From assembly GCA_951812615.1 (NCBI GenBank), contig CATOSU010000001.1, forward strand, positions 1,054,001 to 1,118,000: a stretch of DNA of 64,000 bases, given 5' to 3'. The translations under genes and the position numbers were made by a program. Every line of letters starts with the position of its first letter. The first letter of the stretch is position 1. Shown here one piece after another: positions 1-9,880 of the stretch. Under the pieces are notes generated by a model. It did no database searches. It was not told the origin of the DNA and saw only the letters and a program-made list of their open reading frames with translations. Origin of the DNA: an uncultured Paracoccaceae bacterium (GTDB lineage Bacteria; Pseudomonadota; Alphaproteobacteria; Rhodobacterales; Rhodobacteraceae).

Positions 1-1973
1 TGCGCGTCCTGCATGGCCCGCCGGCCGCAGCCTATTACAACAGCGCCCTTTTGGGGACCGCCCTGCCGTTCAAGGAATACGCCAGATCCGATTTCCTGCG
101 CGGCGTTTCCGGGCAGGTCGACAAGACCGCGAAACTGCTGGGACTTCAGATCACCGGCGGATCCACGTCCATGAAGGACGGGTTCGACCGCCTGCGCATG
201 GCCGGGGCCAGCGCGCGCGAAACCCTGATCCGTGCGGCCTCGGACAGGCTGGGCATCGCCGCTGACAAACTGCGCACCGAAAGCGGCGCGGTGATCGCCC
301 CGGACGGCACAGTGCTGCGCTACGCGGAACTGGCCGAACGCGCGGCAGAAACCGAGGTTCCGCAACCGCCGCTGCGCGACCCCTCCACATGGCGCTACAT
401 AGGCAAATCCATGCCGCGGCTCGATCAGGCGGCAAAGGTCACGGGCACCGCGGAATTCGGCATCGACGTGCGCCGCGACGGCATGAAATTCGCCACTGTC
501 CGCATGAACCCCAGACTTGGCGGCGGCATGAAGCGGTTCGACCCGGCCCCTGCGCTGGACCTGCCGGGTGTCGAGAAGGTCATCGATCTGGGCCACGGCA
601 TTGCCGTCATTGCCAGCAACACATGGCTGGCTTTTCAGGGGGCCGAAGCGGTGACAATCGACTGGGACAATGCCCCCGACCCGGCGGAACAGGATGCGAT
701 CTGGGCCGGGATCGAGGCCGGCTTTGACACCCGCCCGAACTCGAAACTGCGCAATGACGGCGATGTCGACGCGCCGGTGCCTGGTGCCACCGAGTTGACA
801 GCAGAATACCGCGTGCCCTTCCTCGCCCATGCCACGATGGAACCGATGAACGCGACCGCGCTATATACCGGCGACGGGCTGGAGCTGTGGTGCGGCGCGC
901 AAATCCCCACGCTGGCACGAGATAATTGCGCGGCGGCACTCGGGCTCGACCCTGCGCAGGTCCGCCTGACAACCACGTTTCTCGGCGGTGGGTTTGGCCG
1001 GCGACTGGAGGTCGATTTCGCCGTCTATGCCGCCCTGATCGCCCGGGAAATGCCGGGGACACCGGTGCAGGTCACGTGGACCCGCGAAGAGGACATGCGC
1101 CACGATTTCTATCGCCCCGCTGCCATCGGCCGGTTCCGCGGCGCGGTAAAGGACGGACAGGCGGTGATGATGGACGGGGCCATCGCCGGGTTTCCGCTGG
1201 CCGCGCAGGTAGCGAAACGCTGGCTTGGGGTTCCCTTCGCCGGACCGGACAAGGTGCATGTCGAAGGCGCGTTCGACCAGCCCTACGCCATCCCGAACTA
1301 TCGCATCGCCGGATATCAGACAGACACCGAAATCCCGCTCGGCAACTGGCGTTCGGTCGGGGCCAGCGTCAACGGGTTCCTGCATGACAGTTTCATCGAC
1401 GAACTGGCCCACGCCGCCGGGCGCGACCCGCTGGACTTCCGGCTGGACCTGATGCGCGGGGAACACGCGCCCAGTGCCGGCTGTCTCGAAGCCGTGCGCG
1501 ACATGTCCGGCTGGACCGGCCGGACACCGGACGGCATCGGGCGTGGCGTGGCCTTCACCTACAGCTTCGGCACACCCGCCGCGCAGGTTATCGAGGTGGC
1601 TGACGAAGACGGGGGCATCCGCATCCGCCGGGCGTGGATCGCCTGCGACGTGGGGCTGGCGCTGGATCCTGCGATTGTCGAGGCACAGATGTTCGGTGGC
1701 ATGATGTACGGCCTCTCGGCTGCCTGTTTTGGCGAGATCACCTTTGCCGGCGGCGAGGTCGAGCAGTCCAATTTCCCGGACTATGACGCCCTGCGTATGC
1801 ACACAGCACCGAAAACCGAGGTCACCATTCTGGAAACCGCGGAGCATCTCAGCGGGGCCGGCGAACCCGGAACGCCGCCCTCCATGCCGGCGCTGGCAAA
1901 TGCGCTGTTCGACCTGACCGGCACCCGCGCCCGCGAACTACCGCTGATGCACCGCTTCGACCTGCTGGTCTGA
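1..1973 (+). CDS. Xanthine dehydrogenase-family molybdopterin-binding subunit (IorB-like), 5' truncated by window edge
   Basis: The reading frame is open to the first base, so the N-terminus lies outside the window. The protein resembles the large molybdenum-cofactor subunit of periplasmic hydroxylases of the isoquinoline 1-oxidoreductase beta / aldehyde oxidase type, which hydroxylate N-heterocycles or aldehydes and pass electrons to a 2Fe-2S partner. The GGGFGRR cofactor motif is at about 984-1004. The GAGEPGTPP segment at about 1854-1880 carries the glutamate that acts as the general base in this family. The 2Fe-2S partner (IorA type) would be expected just upstream, outside the window. 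The substrate cannot be inferred. The gene converges on the HemG-like gene with only six bases between the stops. Confidence 0.88.
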   Translation, partial: RVLHGPPAAAYYNSALLGTALPFKEYARSDFLRGVSGQVDKTAKLLGLQITGGSTSMKDGFDRLRMAGASARETLIRAASDRLGIAADKLRTESGAVIAPDGTVLRYAELAERAAETEVPQPPLRDPSTWRYIGKSMPRLDQAAKVTGTAEFGIDVRRDGMKFATVRMNPRLGGGMKRFDPAPALDLPGVEKVIDLGHGIAVIASNTWLAFQGAEAVTIDWDNAPDPAEQDAIWAGIEAGFDTRPNSKLRNDGDVDAPVPGATELTAEYRVPFLAHATMEPMNATALYTGDGLELWCGAQIPTLARDNCAAALGLDPAQVRLTTTFLGGGFGRRLEVDFAVYAALIAREMPGTPVQVTWTREEDMRHDFYRPAAIGRFRGAVKDGQAVMMDGAIAGFPLAAQVAKRWLGVPFAGPDKVHVEGAFDQPYAIPNYRIAGYQTDTEIPLGNWRSVGASVNGFLHDSFIDELAHAAGRDPLDFRLDLMRGEHAPSAGCLEAVRDMSGWTGRTPDGIGRGVAFTYSFGTPAAQVIEVADEDGGIRIRRAWIACDVGLALDPAIVEAQMFGGMMYGLSAACFGEITFAGGEVEQSNFPDYDALRMHTAPKTEVTILETAEHLSGAGEPGTPPSMPALANALFDLTGTRARELPLMHRFDLLV

Positions 1974-1979
1974 CCGGCC

Positions 1980-2522
1980 TTAACCCGGGCCGGGCCCGTT
2001 CCCGGCCCAGTCTTTCAGGATACCTTCAAGCGCCGCCCAGTCGGTGTATTCGCGGTCGGAATGCGGATCGACGGTCTGCCCCCGTGTATGCGCGATCCAG
2101 CGCATCGCCCAGGACCGGAAGAAATCATACTGCGTGAACCTGAAGGCACCGGCAATATGATGCACGCCTGCCCCGGACCATCCGGCGGCACCGCAGAAAT
2201 CAGACGCGATGCGCTCCAGCTCGGCCCGGTCCCCGGGATCCTCCGCCGCCGCGGCCAGTGACACCAGCAGGAACAGCGACGGGATGGCACTCAGCCCGGC
2301 GGCATGGGCCGCGGCGAAGTCCGACAGCTCCTGCTGAACCGCACCGACATGGACGGACCCGGCCAGAATGGCGCGGTCAAAACGCATAAGGTCCAGCTGG
2401 TCCCCCTCGGTGGCCTGCAACAGTTCAACACTGTGTCCCAGCCCGTTCAACAGGTCCGCGGCGAACCGGCAGATCTTCCGGGTCTGGCCTTCGGTCGATG
2501 CGTAGCAGATCAGAATATTCAT
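1980..2522 (-). CDS. Flavodoxin-domain protein, HemG-like protoporphyrinogen oxidase family
   Basis: This is a 180-residue flavodoxin-fold protein. The FMN phosphate-binding loop is near the N-terminus (YASTEGQTRKI, about residues 7-17). The central AGSVHVG segment and the C-terminal AGAFRFTQYDFF and YTDW motifs match the HemG / menaquinone-dependent protoporphyrinogen oxidase family, which oxidises protoporphyrinogen IX in haem synthesis. The ATG at 2522 was chosen because an AGGGGG ribosome site lies about seven bases upstream; the open frame continues further but without flavodoxin similarity. Many alphaproteobacteria use HemJ for this step, so a general flavodoxin role is also possible. 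Confidence 0.72.
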   Translation of the reverse strand: MNILICYASTEGQTRKICRFAADLLNGLGHSVELLQATEGDQLDLMRFDRAILAGSVHVGAVQQELSDFAAAHAAGLSAIPSLFLLVSLAAAAEDPGDRAELERIASDFCGAAGWSGAGVHHIAGAFRFTQYDFFRSWAMRWIAHTRGQTVDPHSDREYTDWAALEGILKDWAGNGPGPG

Positions 2523-2749
2523 GGTCGCGCCCCCTGACGGCACCCCCGGTATCACGGCCAGCAGGCGTTCAGCCTTGTGCCAGATCAAATGCCGGCGGGA
2601 CGGTCGCTCAAATGCGGCCGACACAGCGCAGGAAATCCTCTTTCACGCCACATTCCGCCCCAATTCCCGCCTTGGGACCGTTCTAGAACCGGAAACAATA
2701 AGAATACGGTCGCGAAACAGTTGCGGCCTTGTGAAGGTTAACGATTTCA

Positions 2750-4813
2750 ATGCCATCCGGTTATCTGGTCAATCTCGGATCCGACGGAACGCTGACGCTC
2801 GACGATGACATCGCCGGCAGCTACACGTCCTTTACAACCGACACCTATCTGGGCGCCGGCGAATGGGCCTGGTCGGGCGACTGGTTCGGCATCGACTTCT
2901 ACAACGAGCTGGAACCCGGCGGCTTCTACCTCGGGACCGATGGCAACATCTACTTTGTCCCGGACTACGGCTCTGTCTCGACGCTGACATCAGCTGAACC
3001 GGTCAGCTTCCCCGACTTCTCCACCTTCAATCTGGTCGATGGCACCAATGGCGACGACAACATCAATGGCAGCTATGTCGATGATGACGGTGACGGCATC
3101 GACGACACCGCAGACGATGCCGATCTGGTCTATGCCTATGCCGGGGACGATACGGTCCGCGCCGGCCTGGGCGAAGACACGGTCTATGGCGGTGCCGGGG
3201 ACGATGGCATTTCCGGCGGCGACGGTGACGACGTGGTGTACGGCGATGGCCAGACCAGCAGCACCGAGGCCCTGCACTGGTTCGCAGAAGGCACCGACGG
3301 CACCGATCTCAGCGGCGGCTTTACCCAGAACACCGGCGATGTGGATGTCACCGTCTCGTTCACCAACGACGGCAACAACACCCCCGTCTTTCGGGTGGAA
3401 ACCTCGGACCAGATCTATACCACCGGCAGCGACCCGCACACCGATCACTCCAGCCTCTATCTCTGGGGGGACGGCGGCGGTGCAACCAGCACCACGACCA
3501 TCGACTTTGCCGCCGCCGCCGAAAGCGACGCCGCGGACGAAGTCGAAAACGTCACCTTCCGCATCAACGATGTCGACTGGGCCAGCGGCAACCATCAGGA
3601 CGTCGTGACCGTCAACGCCTACGACGCCGACGGCGATGCCGTGGACGTCACCCTGACCGTGACTGCGACCGGCTCGGGCGAGGACAGCGTATCGGGCAAT
3701 ACCGTCACCGGCGGGCAACGCTCTGACAGCCAGTCGGACGACACCGGGTCCGTGCTCGTCGAGATTTCCGGTCCCGTTCAGAGCATCGAAATCATCTATT
3801 CCAACGACCTCAACGGTACGCAGGCGATCTGGGTCAGCGATATCTATTTCGACACCATCCCGCAGGCCGACGGTGAAGACACGATCGACGGCGGCGCCGG
3901 CGACGACAGCATTGACGGCGGCGGCGGGGATGACAGCCTGTCAGGCGGAACCGGCGCAGACAACGTCTTGGGCGGGGATGGCGACGACACCATCAACGTG
4001 GCACAGGGCGACACGGTGTCGGGCGGTGCCGGCGACGATCTGTTCCGGCTGGTGGATCTGGCCGAATCCGGCGCCTCGGCCATCACGCTGGTCGGCGGCG
4101 AGGATGACGAAGGCGCCGGCGACACGCTGGAGCTCAACGGACTTGCCGATATGGGCACGCTCAACCTGACCACCAACACGGTCGGGGAACTGGCCGGTTC
4201 GGTCGAAATGCTCGACGGCTCGCTCGTCACCTTCTCCAATATCGAGAACATCATCTGCTTCACCCCCGGCACGATGATCCGCACGCCCCACGGCGACCGC
4301 GCGATCGAAACGCTGCGCCCGGGTGATCTGATCCTGACCCGTGACAGCGGCCCGCAGCCGTTGCGCTGGGTCGGCAGCCGCGCGGTGCCTGCCACCGATG
4401 ATCTGGCTCCGGTTGACCTGGACCCTGTCCTGTTCGCAGAGGCCCGGGCGCCGCTGCTGGTCAGCCCCCAGCACCGGATCCTGTGGGAAGGCCCGCGCGC
4501 GCAGCTTCTGTTTGGTTCGCGCGAGGTTTTCGTGCCGGCCAAACACCTGGTCCAGAGCGGGCTGGCCCGGCGCCGGCCCGGCGGCATGGTGACCTATATC
4601 CACCTGATGCTGCCCGGGCACGAGGTCATCTATGCCAACGGCGTCGCAACCGAGAGCTTCTTTCCCGGCGACGAGGCGCTCGAAGGGCTCGATCCCGCCG
4701 CCCGCGACCGCCTGTTCCGGACCTTTCCCGAATTGCGCAGCCACACCGGCGGGTTCGCCCACACCGCCCGGCCCTGCATTCGCGCGCATGAAGCTGCGCT
4801 GCTGGTGGCCTGA
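2750..4813 (+). CDS. Secreted Hint-domain protein with RTX calcium-binding repeats
   Basis: The protein has 687 residues and is very acidic. Glycine-aspartate nonapeptide repeats of the haemolysin type (GGxGxDxxx) occur at about residues 135-165 and 375-435. Between them is a beta-rich, threonine/aspartate-rich region of unknown fold. From residue 503 (CFTPGTMIRT) to about 650 is a Hint domain of the kind common in Rhodobacteraceae surface proteins, starting with the cysteine expected for self-processing. There is no classical signal peptide; RTX proteins usually leave through type I secretion. No ABC/HlyD/TolC genes are adjacent, so the exporter must be encoded elsewhere. The DNA target of RTX folding is external calcium; the biological role is unknown. 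An AAGG ribosome site is about eleven bases before the ATG. Confidence 0.85.
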   Translation: MPSGYLVNLGSDGTLTLDDDIAGSYTSFTTDTYLGAGEWAWSGDWFGIDFYNELEPGGFYLGTDGNIYFVPDYGSVSTLTSAEPVSFPDFSTFNLVDGTNGDDNINGSYVDDDGDGIDDTADDADLVYAYAGDDTVRAGLGEDTVYGGAGDDGISGGDGDDVVYGDGQTSSTEALHWFAEGTDGTDLSGGFTQNTGDVDVTVSFTNDGNNTPVFRVETSDQIYTTGSDPHTDHSSLYLWGDGGGATSTTTIDFAAAAESDAADEVENVTFRINDVDWASGNHQDVVTVNAYDADGDAVDVTLTVTATGSGEDSVSGNTVTGGQRSDSQSDDTGSVLVEISGPVQSIEIIYSNDLNGTQAIWVSDIYFDTIPQADGEDTIDGGAGDDSIDGGGGDDSLSGGTGADNVLGGDGDDTINVAQGDTVSGGAGDDLFRLVDLAESGASAITLVGGEDDEGAGDTLELNGLADMGTLNLTTNTVGELAGSVEMLDGSLVTFSNIENIICFTPGTMIRTPHGDRAIETLRPGDLILTRDSGPQPLRWVGSRAVPATDDLAPVDLDPVLFAEARAPLLVSPQHRILWEGPRAQLLFGSREVFVPAKHLVQSGLARRRPGGMVTYIHLMLPGHEVIYANGVATESFFPGDEALEGLDPAARDRLFRTFPELRSHTGGFAHTARPCIRAHEAALLVA

Positions 4814-5593
4814 CTATTCGGCCGACAGGGCAAAGGGACCGCGCCGACCGGCGGCCCAGGCCCGCGCGGCGTCGCCGAAAGCCTTAAACAGCGGCCGCGA
4901 TACCGGATCGGACGCGGCCTTGTATTCCGGGTGCCACTGCACCGACAGGGCAAAGCCCGGCGCGCCGTCGATATAGATTGCCTCGGGCGTGCCGTCATCG
5001 GCCCGCCCGTCGATGACAACGCGCGAACCGGCGGTCTTGATCCCCTGCCCGTGCAGCGTGTTGGTCATCACCTCGGTCGCGCCGAAGATCCGGTGAAACG
5101 GCCCGCCTTCGCTGACCGTCACCCGGTGGCGCAGGGCAAATTTCTCTTCCAGCGTTCCGTCCGGCGGCATGCGGTGGTTGTCACGCCCCGGCAATTCGCG
5201 GATCTCGGGGTAGAGCGACCCGCCCATGGCGACGTTGACCTCCTGAAACCCGCGGCAAATGCCAAGGAAGGGCTGACCGCGATCCACGCAGGCCCGCACC
5301 AGATCCAGCGCCACGGAATCGCGCGCCCGGTCAAATGTGCCATGCGCCTCGGTCTCTTCCTCGCCGTATTCCTCGGGATGGACATTGGGCCGCCCGCCGG
5401 TCAGAACGAACCCGTCGCAAACTTCCATCAGCTCGGCCGCCGAAACATAGCGCGGATCGGCCGGGATCAGCAGCGGCAGACACCCGGCCACCTCGGACAC
5501 GGCCTGCGAATTCATCGACCCGCTGGCATGAACTTCATAAGTTTCGTTCAGCAGGTGCTGGTTTCCGAGAATTCCGACAACGGGCCGCGTCAT
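4814..5593 (-). CDS. Class I glutamine amidotransferase-like peptidase C26 (gamma-glutamyl-GABA hydrolase family)
   Basis: This 259-residue protein belongs to the PuuD-type family, which cleaves gamma-glutamyl bonds such as gamma-glutamyl-GABA in putrescine degradation. The nucleophile elbow is GICRGF at about residues 116-121 with Cys118. The C-terminal WHPE segment supplies the catalytic His and Glu. The start ATG at 5593 has AGGAA about five bases upstream. The stop abuts the stop of the convergent Hint gene with no gap. No polyamine genes are nearby, so the substrate is inferred from family only. Confidence 0.85.
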   Translation of the reverse strand: MTRPVVGILGNQHLLNETYEVHASGSMNSQAVSEVAGCLPLLIPADPRYVSAAELMEVCDGFVLTGGRPNVHPEEYGEEETEAHGTFDRARDSVALDLVRACVDRGQPFLGICRGFQEVNVAMGGSLYPEIRELPGRDNHRMPPDGTLEEKFALRHRVTVSEGGPFHRIFGATEVMTNTLHGQGIKTAGSRVVIDGRADDGTPEAIYIDGAPGFALSVQWHPEYKAASDPVSRPLFKAFGDAARAWAAGRRGPFALSAE

Positions 5594-5753
5594 GTAGGTT
5601 CCTGATTGCTGAGATCAGCCGCAAGATAAGCGGGCGAACCCGGCTCCGCAACCGGAGGCGACGCGCAGCCGGATGTGAAGCCGCGCACAAGGCGTGGACC
5701 GCACGATTTGTGACCAAAAGTCCTGCCGGACGCGTGTCAGAACACTTGCACCC

Positions 5754-7904
5754 TCAGCCGCCGGCGCCGGCCTTCAGTTCCAGCCGCCGGGCGTGCAGCA
5801 CCGGTTCGGTATAGCCCGAGGGCTGTACACGGCCTTTGAACACCAGATCGCAGGCCGCCTGAAACGCGATTCCGTCAAACCGGGGCGCCATCGGCCGATA
5901 GACCGGATCGCCGGCGTTCTGACCGTCGACCACGGCGGCCATCTTGCGCATCGCCGCCATCACCTGATCGGCCCCGACCACGCCGTGATGCAGCCAGTTC
6001 GCCAGATGCTGCGCGCTGATCCGGCAGGTGGCGCGGTCTTCCATCAGGCCGACATCGTTAATGTCGGGCACCTTGGAACAGCCGATCCCCTGATCGACCC
6101 AGCGCACCACGTAACCAAGGATCCCCTGCGCGTTGTTTTCGATCTCGCGCGCGATCTCGTCGTCGCTGAAGTTGCGTCCGCCGGCCAGCGGGATGGTCAG
6201 CAGGTCCTCCAGCGTCCCGCGCGCGCCGCCGGCGGCAATCTCGTCCTGCCGGGCGCTGACTTTGACCTTGTGATAATGCGTCGCGTGCAGCGTCGCCGCC
6301 GTGGGCGACGGCACCCAGGCGCAGCTTGCCCCGGCCTGCGGGTGCCCGATCTTCTGCTCCAGCATGTCCGCCATCGCGTCCGGCGCGGCCCACATGCCCT
6401 TGCCGATCTGCGCCCGGCCCTTCAGCCCGCAGGCCAGCCCGATATCCACGTTGCGGTCCTCGTAAGACGCGATCCACGGCGTGGCCTTGATCTCGCCCTT
6501 GGGCAGCATGGCCCCGGCTTCCATCGAAGTGTGGATCTCGTCCCCGGTGCGGTCGAGGAACCCGGTATTGATGAACGCCACCCGCGCCCTTGCGGCCCGG
6601 ATGCATTCCTTCAGGTTCACCGAGGTGCGCCGTTCCTCGTCCATAATACCGATCTTCACGGTATTGGCCGGCAGGCCCAGCACCGTTTCCACCCGGGTGA
6701 AAATCTCGTCGGTGAACGCCACTTCCTCTGGCCCGTGCATCTTGGGTTTGACCACATAGACCGATCCATGCACCGAATTGCCGCTGTCGCGCTGCAAATC
6801 ATGCATCGCGGCGAGCGTGGTGATCATCGCGTCCATCAGACCCTCGCCCACCTCTTCGCCGTCGCGGTCGAGGATTGCCGGGTTCGTCATCAGGTGCCCG
6901 ACATTGCGCACCAGCATCAGCGACCGGCCCTTCAGCGTCAGCGCCGAACCGTCAGCGGCGGTATAATGGCGGTCGGGGTTCATCCGGCGGGTCATCGTCT
7001 GACCGCCCTTTTCAAAGCTCTCTTGCAGATCGCCGCGCATCAGGCCCAGCCAGTTGCCATAGGCCTGTACCTTATCCTCGGCATCCACGGCGGCGACGCT
7101 GTCTTCGCAATCCATGATCGTGGACATCGCGCTTTCGAGGATCACATCGGCCAGCCCCAGCGGGTCGTCCCTGCCGATCGTGTTTGTGGGATCAATCCTG
7201 AGGATGATGTGCAGGTCGTTGTTGCGCAACACCACTTCGGACATGTCATCGCTGGCGCCCGCGAACTGCGCCGGCGTGGTCAGCGGGATTTCCGCGTCCC
7301 CGACCCGTGCGGTGATCAGGTGACCGGCGCGGGTGAGCTGTCTCACATCCGTCCAGCTGGCCCCGTCGAGCGGCACCGCCGCGTCCAGAAACGCCTTGGC
7401 CCAGCTGATCACCCGCGCGCCGCGCGCGGCATCATACCCGCCGCCGCCGGGCAGATCGCCCAGCGCATCGGTGCCATAAAGCGCATCATAGAGGCTGCCC
7501 CAGCGGGCATTCGCGGCGTTGAGGGCAAAGCGCGCATTGGTGATCGGCACGACCAGCTGCGGACCGGCAATGCTGGCGATCTCGGGATCGACATTCGCGG
7601 TTTCGACCGAAAATGCCGGCCCCTCGGGCAGGAGATAGCCGATCTCTTCCAGAAACGCGCGGTATTCACCTGCGTCATGGGCCTCGCCCCGGCGCTCGTC
7701 GTGCCATGCGTCGATACGGGATTGCAGCGCCTGCCGCCGGTCCAGAAGGTCGCGGTTTTTCGGTTTCAGGTCATTGAGCAGTGCCGAAAATCCGGCCCAG
7801 AAGGCATCCCGGTCCACGCCTGTGCCCGGCAGGGCCTGATTGTCGATGAAATCCACCAGCGCCGGAGCCACTGTAAGCCCCTCGATCCCGATCCGTTCGC
7901 TCAT
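5754..7904 (-). CDS. glcB: Malate synthase G
   Basis: The enzyme condenses glyoxylate and acetyl-CoA to malate, serving the glyoxylate shunt, glycolate use or the ethylmalonyl-CoA route. At 716 residues it matches the G isoform (E. coli GlcB has 723). Recognisable segments are [18 protein letters not shown] (magnesium and glyoxylate site region) and [20 protein letters not shown] in the C-terminal TIM-barrel part, with LHATHYHKV after it. The start was set at the ATG at 7904, which has a perfect AGGAGG site; the open frame upstream of it is not conserved. No isocitrate lyase gene is in the window. Confidence 0.96.
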   Translation of the reverse strand: MSERIGIEGLTVAPALVDFIDNQALPGTGVDRDAFWAGFSALLNDLKPKNRDLLDRRQALQSRIDAWHDERRGEAHDAGEYRAFLEEIGYLLPEGPAFSVETANVDPEIASIAGPQLVVPITNARFALNAANARWGSLYDALYGTDALGDLPGGGGYDAARGARVISWAKAFLDAAVPLDGASWTDVRQLTRAGHLITARVGDAEIPLTTPAQFAGASDDMSEVVLRNNDLHIILRIDPTNTIGRDDPLGLADVILESAMSTIMDCEDSVAAVDAEDKVQAYGNWLGLMRGDLQESFEKGGQTMTRRMNPDRHYTAADGSALTLKGRSLMLVRNVGHLMTNPAILDRDGEEVGEGLMDAMITTLAAMHDLQRDSGNSVHGSVYVVKPKMHGPEEVAFTDEIFTRVETVLGLPANTVKIGIMDEERRTSVNLKECIRAARARVAFINTGFLDRTGDEIHTSMEAGAMLPKGEIKATPWIASYEDRNVDIGLACGLKGRAQIGKGMWAAPDAMADMLEQKIGHPQAGASCAWVPSPTAATLHATHYHKVKVSARQDEIAAGGARGTLEDLLTIPLAGGRNFSDDEIAREIENNAQGILGYVVRWVDQGIGCSKVPDINDVGLMEDRATCRISAQHLANWLHHGVVGADQVMAAMRKMAAVVDGQNAGDPVYRPMAPRFDGIAFQAACDLVFKGRVQPSGYTEPVLHARRLELKAGAGG

Positions 7905-8101
7905 GTCGTCCTCCTGCGATGCCCGGATCCGGAAGTAGAGCACAAGTTTCCGATAGGCAACACGCGGAGCGGATCAGGAACCCCAGAATTTTCGACGCTC
8001 GGTTAAGTTTTTCTTACCTGACCCCGCCCCGCCGCCGGGTTCTGTTCCGGAATCGCGCCGGAAATCGTAAGCTGGCGCCGTTCACGCTGCCGGAATGTCC
8101 C

Positions 8102-8545
8102 ATGTTCTATACCTGCGCCATCACCATCAACCGCCCGCGGAGCGTTGTTTCCGCGCTGTTTCAGGACCCGGACCGCGCGCCGGAATGGCAAAAGGGGCTG
8201 CAATCCATCACCCCGGTTTCCGGTGCCCCCGGGGCCGACGGGTCCCGCGCGGAACTGAAATTTCATGAGCGCGGACGGGAGATGACCATCACCGAAACCA
8301 TCGAGCGGAATGCGATGCCGGACATGTTCAATGCGGTATATGAAACGAAGGGCGTCTGGAACCGCTGTGAAAACATGTTCACCGAAACCACCGACGGCGG
8401 CACCCTTTGGCAAATGAGTTGCGAATTTCGCTGCACGGGTTTCATCCGGATCCTCGCGGCGCTGATGCCGGGCATGTTCCGCAAACAGACCGAAAAGGCG
8501 ATGGCGGCGTTCAGGGCGATGGCGGAAAGCCGGGACGCACCGTAA
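8102..8545 (+). CDS. SRPBCC-family protein
   Basis: This 147-residue protein starts with a strand-helix pattern typical of START/Bet v1-like (SRPBCC) folds: FYTCAITINRPRSVVSALFQDPDRAPEWQKGL, shown here only as its first elements (positions 8102-8200). The fold binds hydrophobic ligands in a deep pocket. The C-terminal helix (MFRKQTEKAMAAFRAMAE) closes such a pocket. It stands alone, divergent from malate synthase G. The ribosome site is weak (GGAATG). The ligand is unknown. Confidence 0.7.
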   Translation: MFYTCAITINRPRSVVSALFQDPDRAPEWQKGLQSITPVSGAPGADGSRAELKFHERGREMTITETIERNAMPDMFNAVYETKGVWNRCENMFTETTDGGTLWQMSCEFRCTGFIRILAALMPGMFRKQTEKAMAAFRAMAESRDAP

Positions 8546-8638
8546 GAGCCGGCTGGCACACCTCATCCACGGGAAAACCCGCGTCAACATGTGGGGGGCT
8601 GTCGGGTGTTTGACACACACGGCCGGGTCCACTGCGCT

Positions 8639-9343
8639 CTATCGGTCCTGCAGCCGCCGCCCTTCGGTCTCCTCCATCCGCAAGTAGAAATCGCGCAGCG
8701 TCTTACCCTTTTCCGGCCGGAATCTGTCGTCCATTTCAGCCAGCGCCGCGATTCGGTCGACGCGGAACATGCGAAAATCATTGCGCAGTTCGCACCACCC
8801 GACCACGGTCCACACCTTGCCCCAGAACCACAGGCCCAGCGGCCGGATCACGCGTCCGGTCACAGCCCCGCCTTCATCCGTGTAAGACATCCGCAACCGC
8901 ATCCGCTGATCGACGGCGGTTTCAACCCGGTCCAGCAACAGGCGCAGGGCGTCCGTCATCCCGGGCGCAATCGACCGGATTTCAACCGCCCGCGCCTGCG
9001 CCCTTGCATCCGGCGGCAGGACCTCCTCGATCTTGATCAGCGCCTCTTCAGCGGCCCGCGCCATCGTCACCCCGCCCCAGGCCCGGATCAGCCGGGCCCC
9101 GGCCACAAGTGCCGTGATCTCGTCTCTGGAAAACATCAGCGGAGGAATGTCATGGCCGTCTTCCATCACATAGCCGAACCCGGCCTCGCCCGAGATCGGC
9201 ACACCGGACGCCATCAGGTCGGCGATGTCGCGGTAGATCGTTCGCGGGCTGACCTCCAGCGCCTCGGCCAGTGCCCGCGCAGTGGTGCGCCGCCCGCCCC
9301 TGAGTTTCTGGATGATCTCGAACAGGCGGTCGGCGCGGCGCAT
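8639..9343 (-). CDS. YafY-type HTH regulator with WYL domain
   Basis: The 234-residue protein has an N-terminal winged helix of the DeoR/HTH_11 type (RADRLFEIIQKLRGG, then VSPRTIYRDIADL at about residues 32-44) and a C-terminal WYL domain (about 137-220, with GLWFWGKVWTVVGWCELRNDFR, positions shown by the conserved W, Y/F and R residues). WYL regulators bind nucleic-acid-related or other small ligands. Its ATG overlaps the stop of the upstream VOC gene by one base (TGATG), so the two are translationally coupled, and this pair arrangement is frequent in proteobacteria. Confidence 0.88.
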   Translation of the reverse strand: MRRADRLFEIIQKLRGGRRTTARALAEALEVSPRTIYRDIADLMASGVPISGEAGFGYVMEDGHDIPPLMFSRDEITALVAGARLIRAWGGVTMARAAEEALIKIEEVLPPDARAQARAVEIRSIAPGMTDALRLLLDRVETAVDQRMRLRMSYTDEGGAVTGRVIRPLGLWFWGKVWTVVGWCELRNDFRMFRVDRIAALAEMDDRFRPEKGKTLRDFYLRMEETEGRRLQDR

Positions 9344-9720
9344 CAGGCAGCCCGGAAAAAGGCCACCGAGTTGCCGTCAGGATCCTCGGTGTAGATGAAG
9401 CTGCCCGCCGGAATGGTGATCTGCGGCGACAGCACTTTGCCGCCGGCCTCCGCCACCCGCTCGGACATGGTGCCCAGCGGCTCGGGTGCAGCCAGATGCA
9501 CGGTGGGTCCGGTGCCGCTGGAGGCCGGTTTGCCCGGATAAAGATGCCCCGCCACACCGCCGGACGGATCCGCGTTCTGAAACACCGCGACCGGGTTCGG
9601 GCCACCTTCCATCATGGCAAACTCACCAAAGCCCAGCGCCTTGTAGTAGGACTGGGCGCGGTCCATGTCGGTCACCGGGATTTCGGCCCACACAATCGCA
9701 TTCTCGGGTTTGAAGGTCAT
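9343..9720 (-). CDS. VOC-family protein (glyoxalase/bleomycin-resistance fold)
   Basis: The 125-residue protein is a single vicinal oxygen chelate domain: WAEIPVTDMDRAQSYYKALG at about residues 11-30 is the first beta-alpha module and the C-terminal FIYTEDPDGNSVAFF is the second, with the usual metal-ligand glutamate replaced or uncertain. Such proteins bind a metal and act on small electrophiles or sequester drugs. It is the first gene of a two-gene unit with the WYL regulator, which may control it. The ribosome site AGGAGA precedes the ATG. Confidence 0.82.
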   Translation of the reverse strand: MTFKPENAIVWAEIPVTDMDRAQSYYKALGFGEFAMMEGGPNPVAVFQNADPSGGVAGHLYPGKPASSGTGPTVHLAAPEPLGTMSERVAEAGGKVLSPQITIPAGSFIYTEDPDGNSVAFFRAA

Positions 9721-9880
9721 CGCGTTCTCCTTTGCATGTTAGGCGATGACCGGCTTATCGCCCACCCCTGTTGCCAACACGGTGTCAGCATCCGTCAGCA
9801 GGGGCCGGGAAATTCGTCTTGCCGTTTGCCGCGCGATGCGGTCCATTTCGCGCCAAAGCCCGGCTGCCAGCGAGGACCCA

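Noticed and set aside
5694-8006. Long plus-strand ORF of 770 codons over malate synthase G
   Set aside because: It is a shadow frame of the clearly conserved minus-strand glcB in GC-rich DNA; its product is rich in H, R and G with no recognisable domain.
8003-8017. CtrA-like site TTAA-N7-TTAC in the glcB/SRPBCC gap
   Set aside because: One base off the consensus and alone; not strong enough to call.
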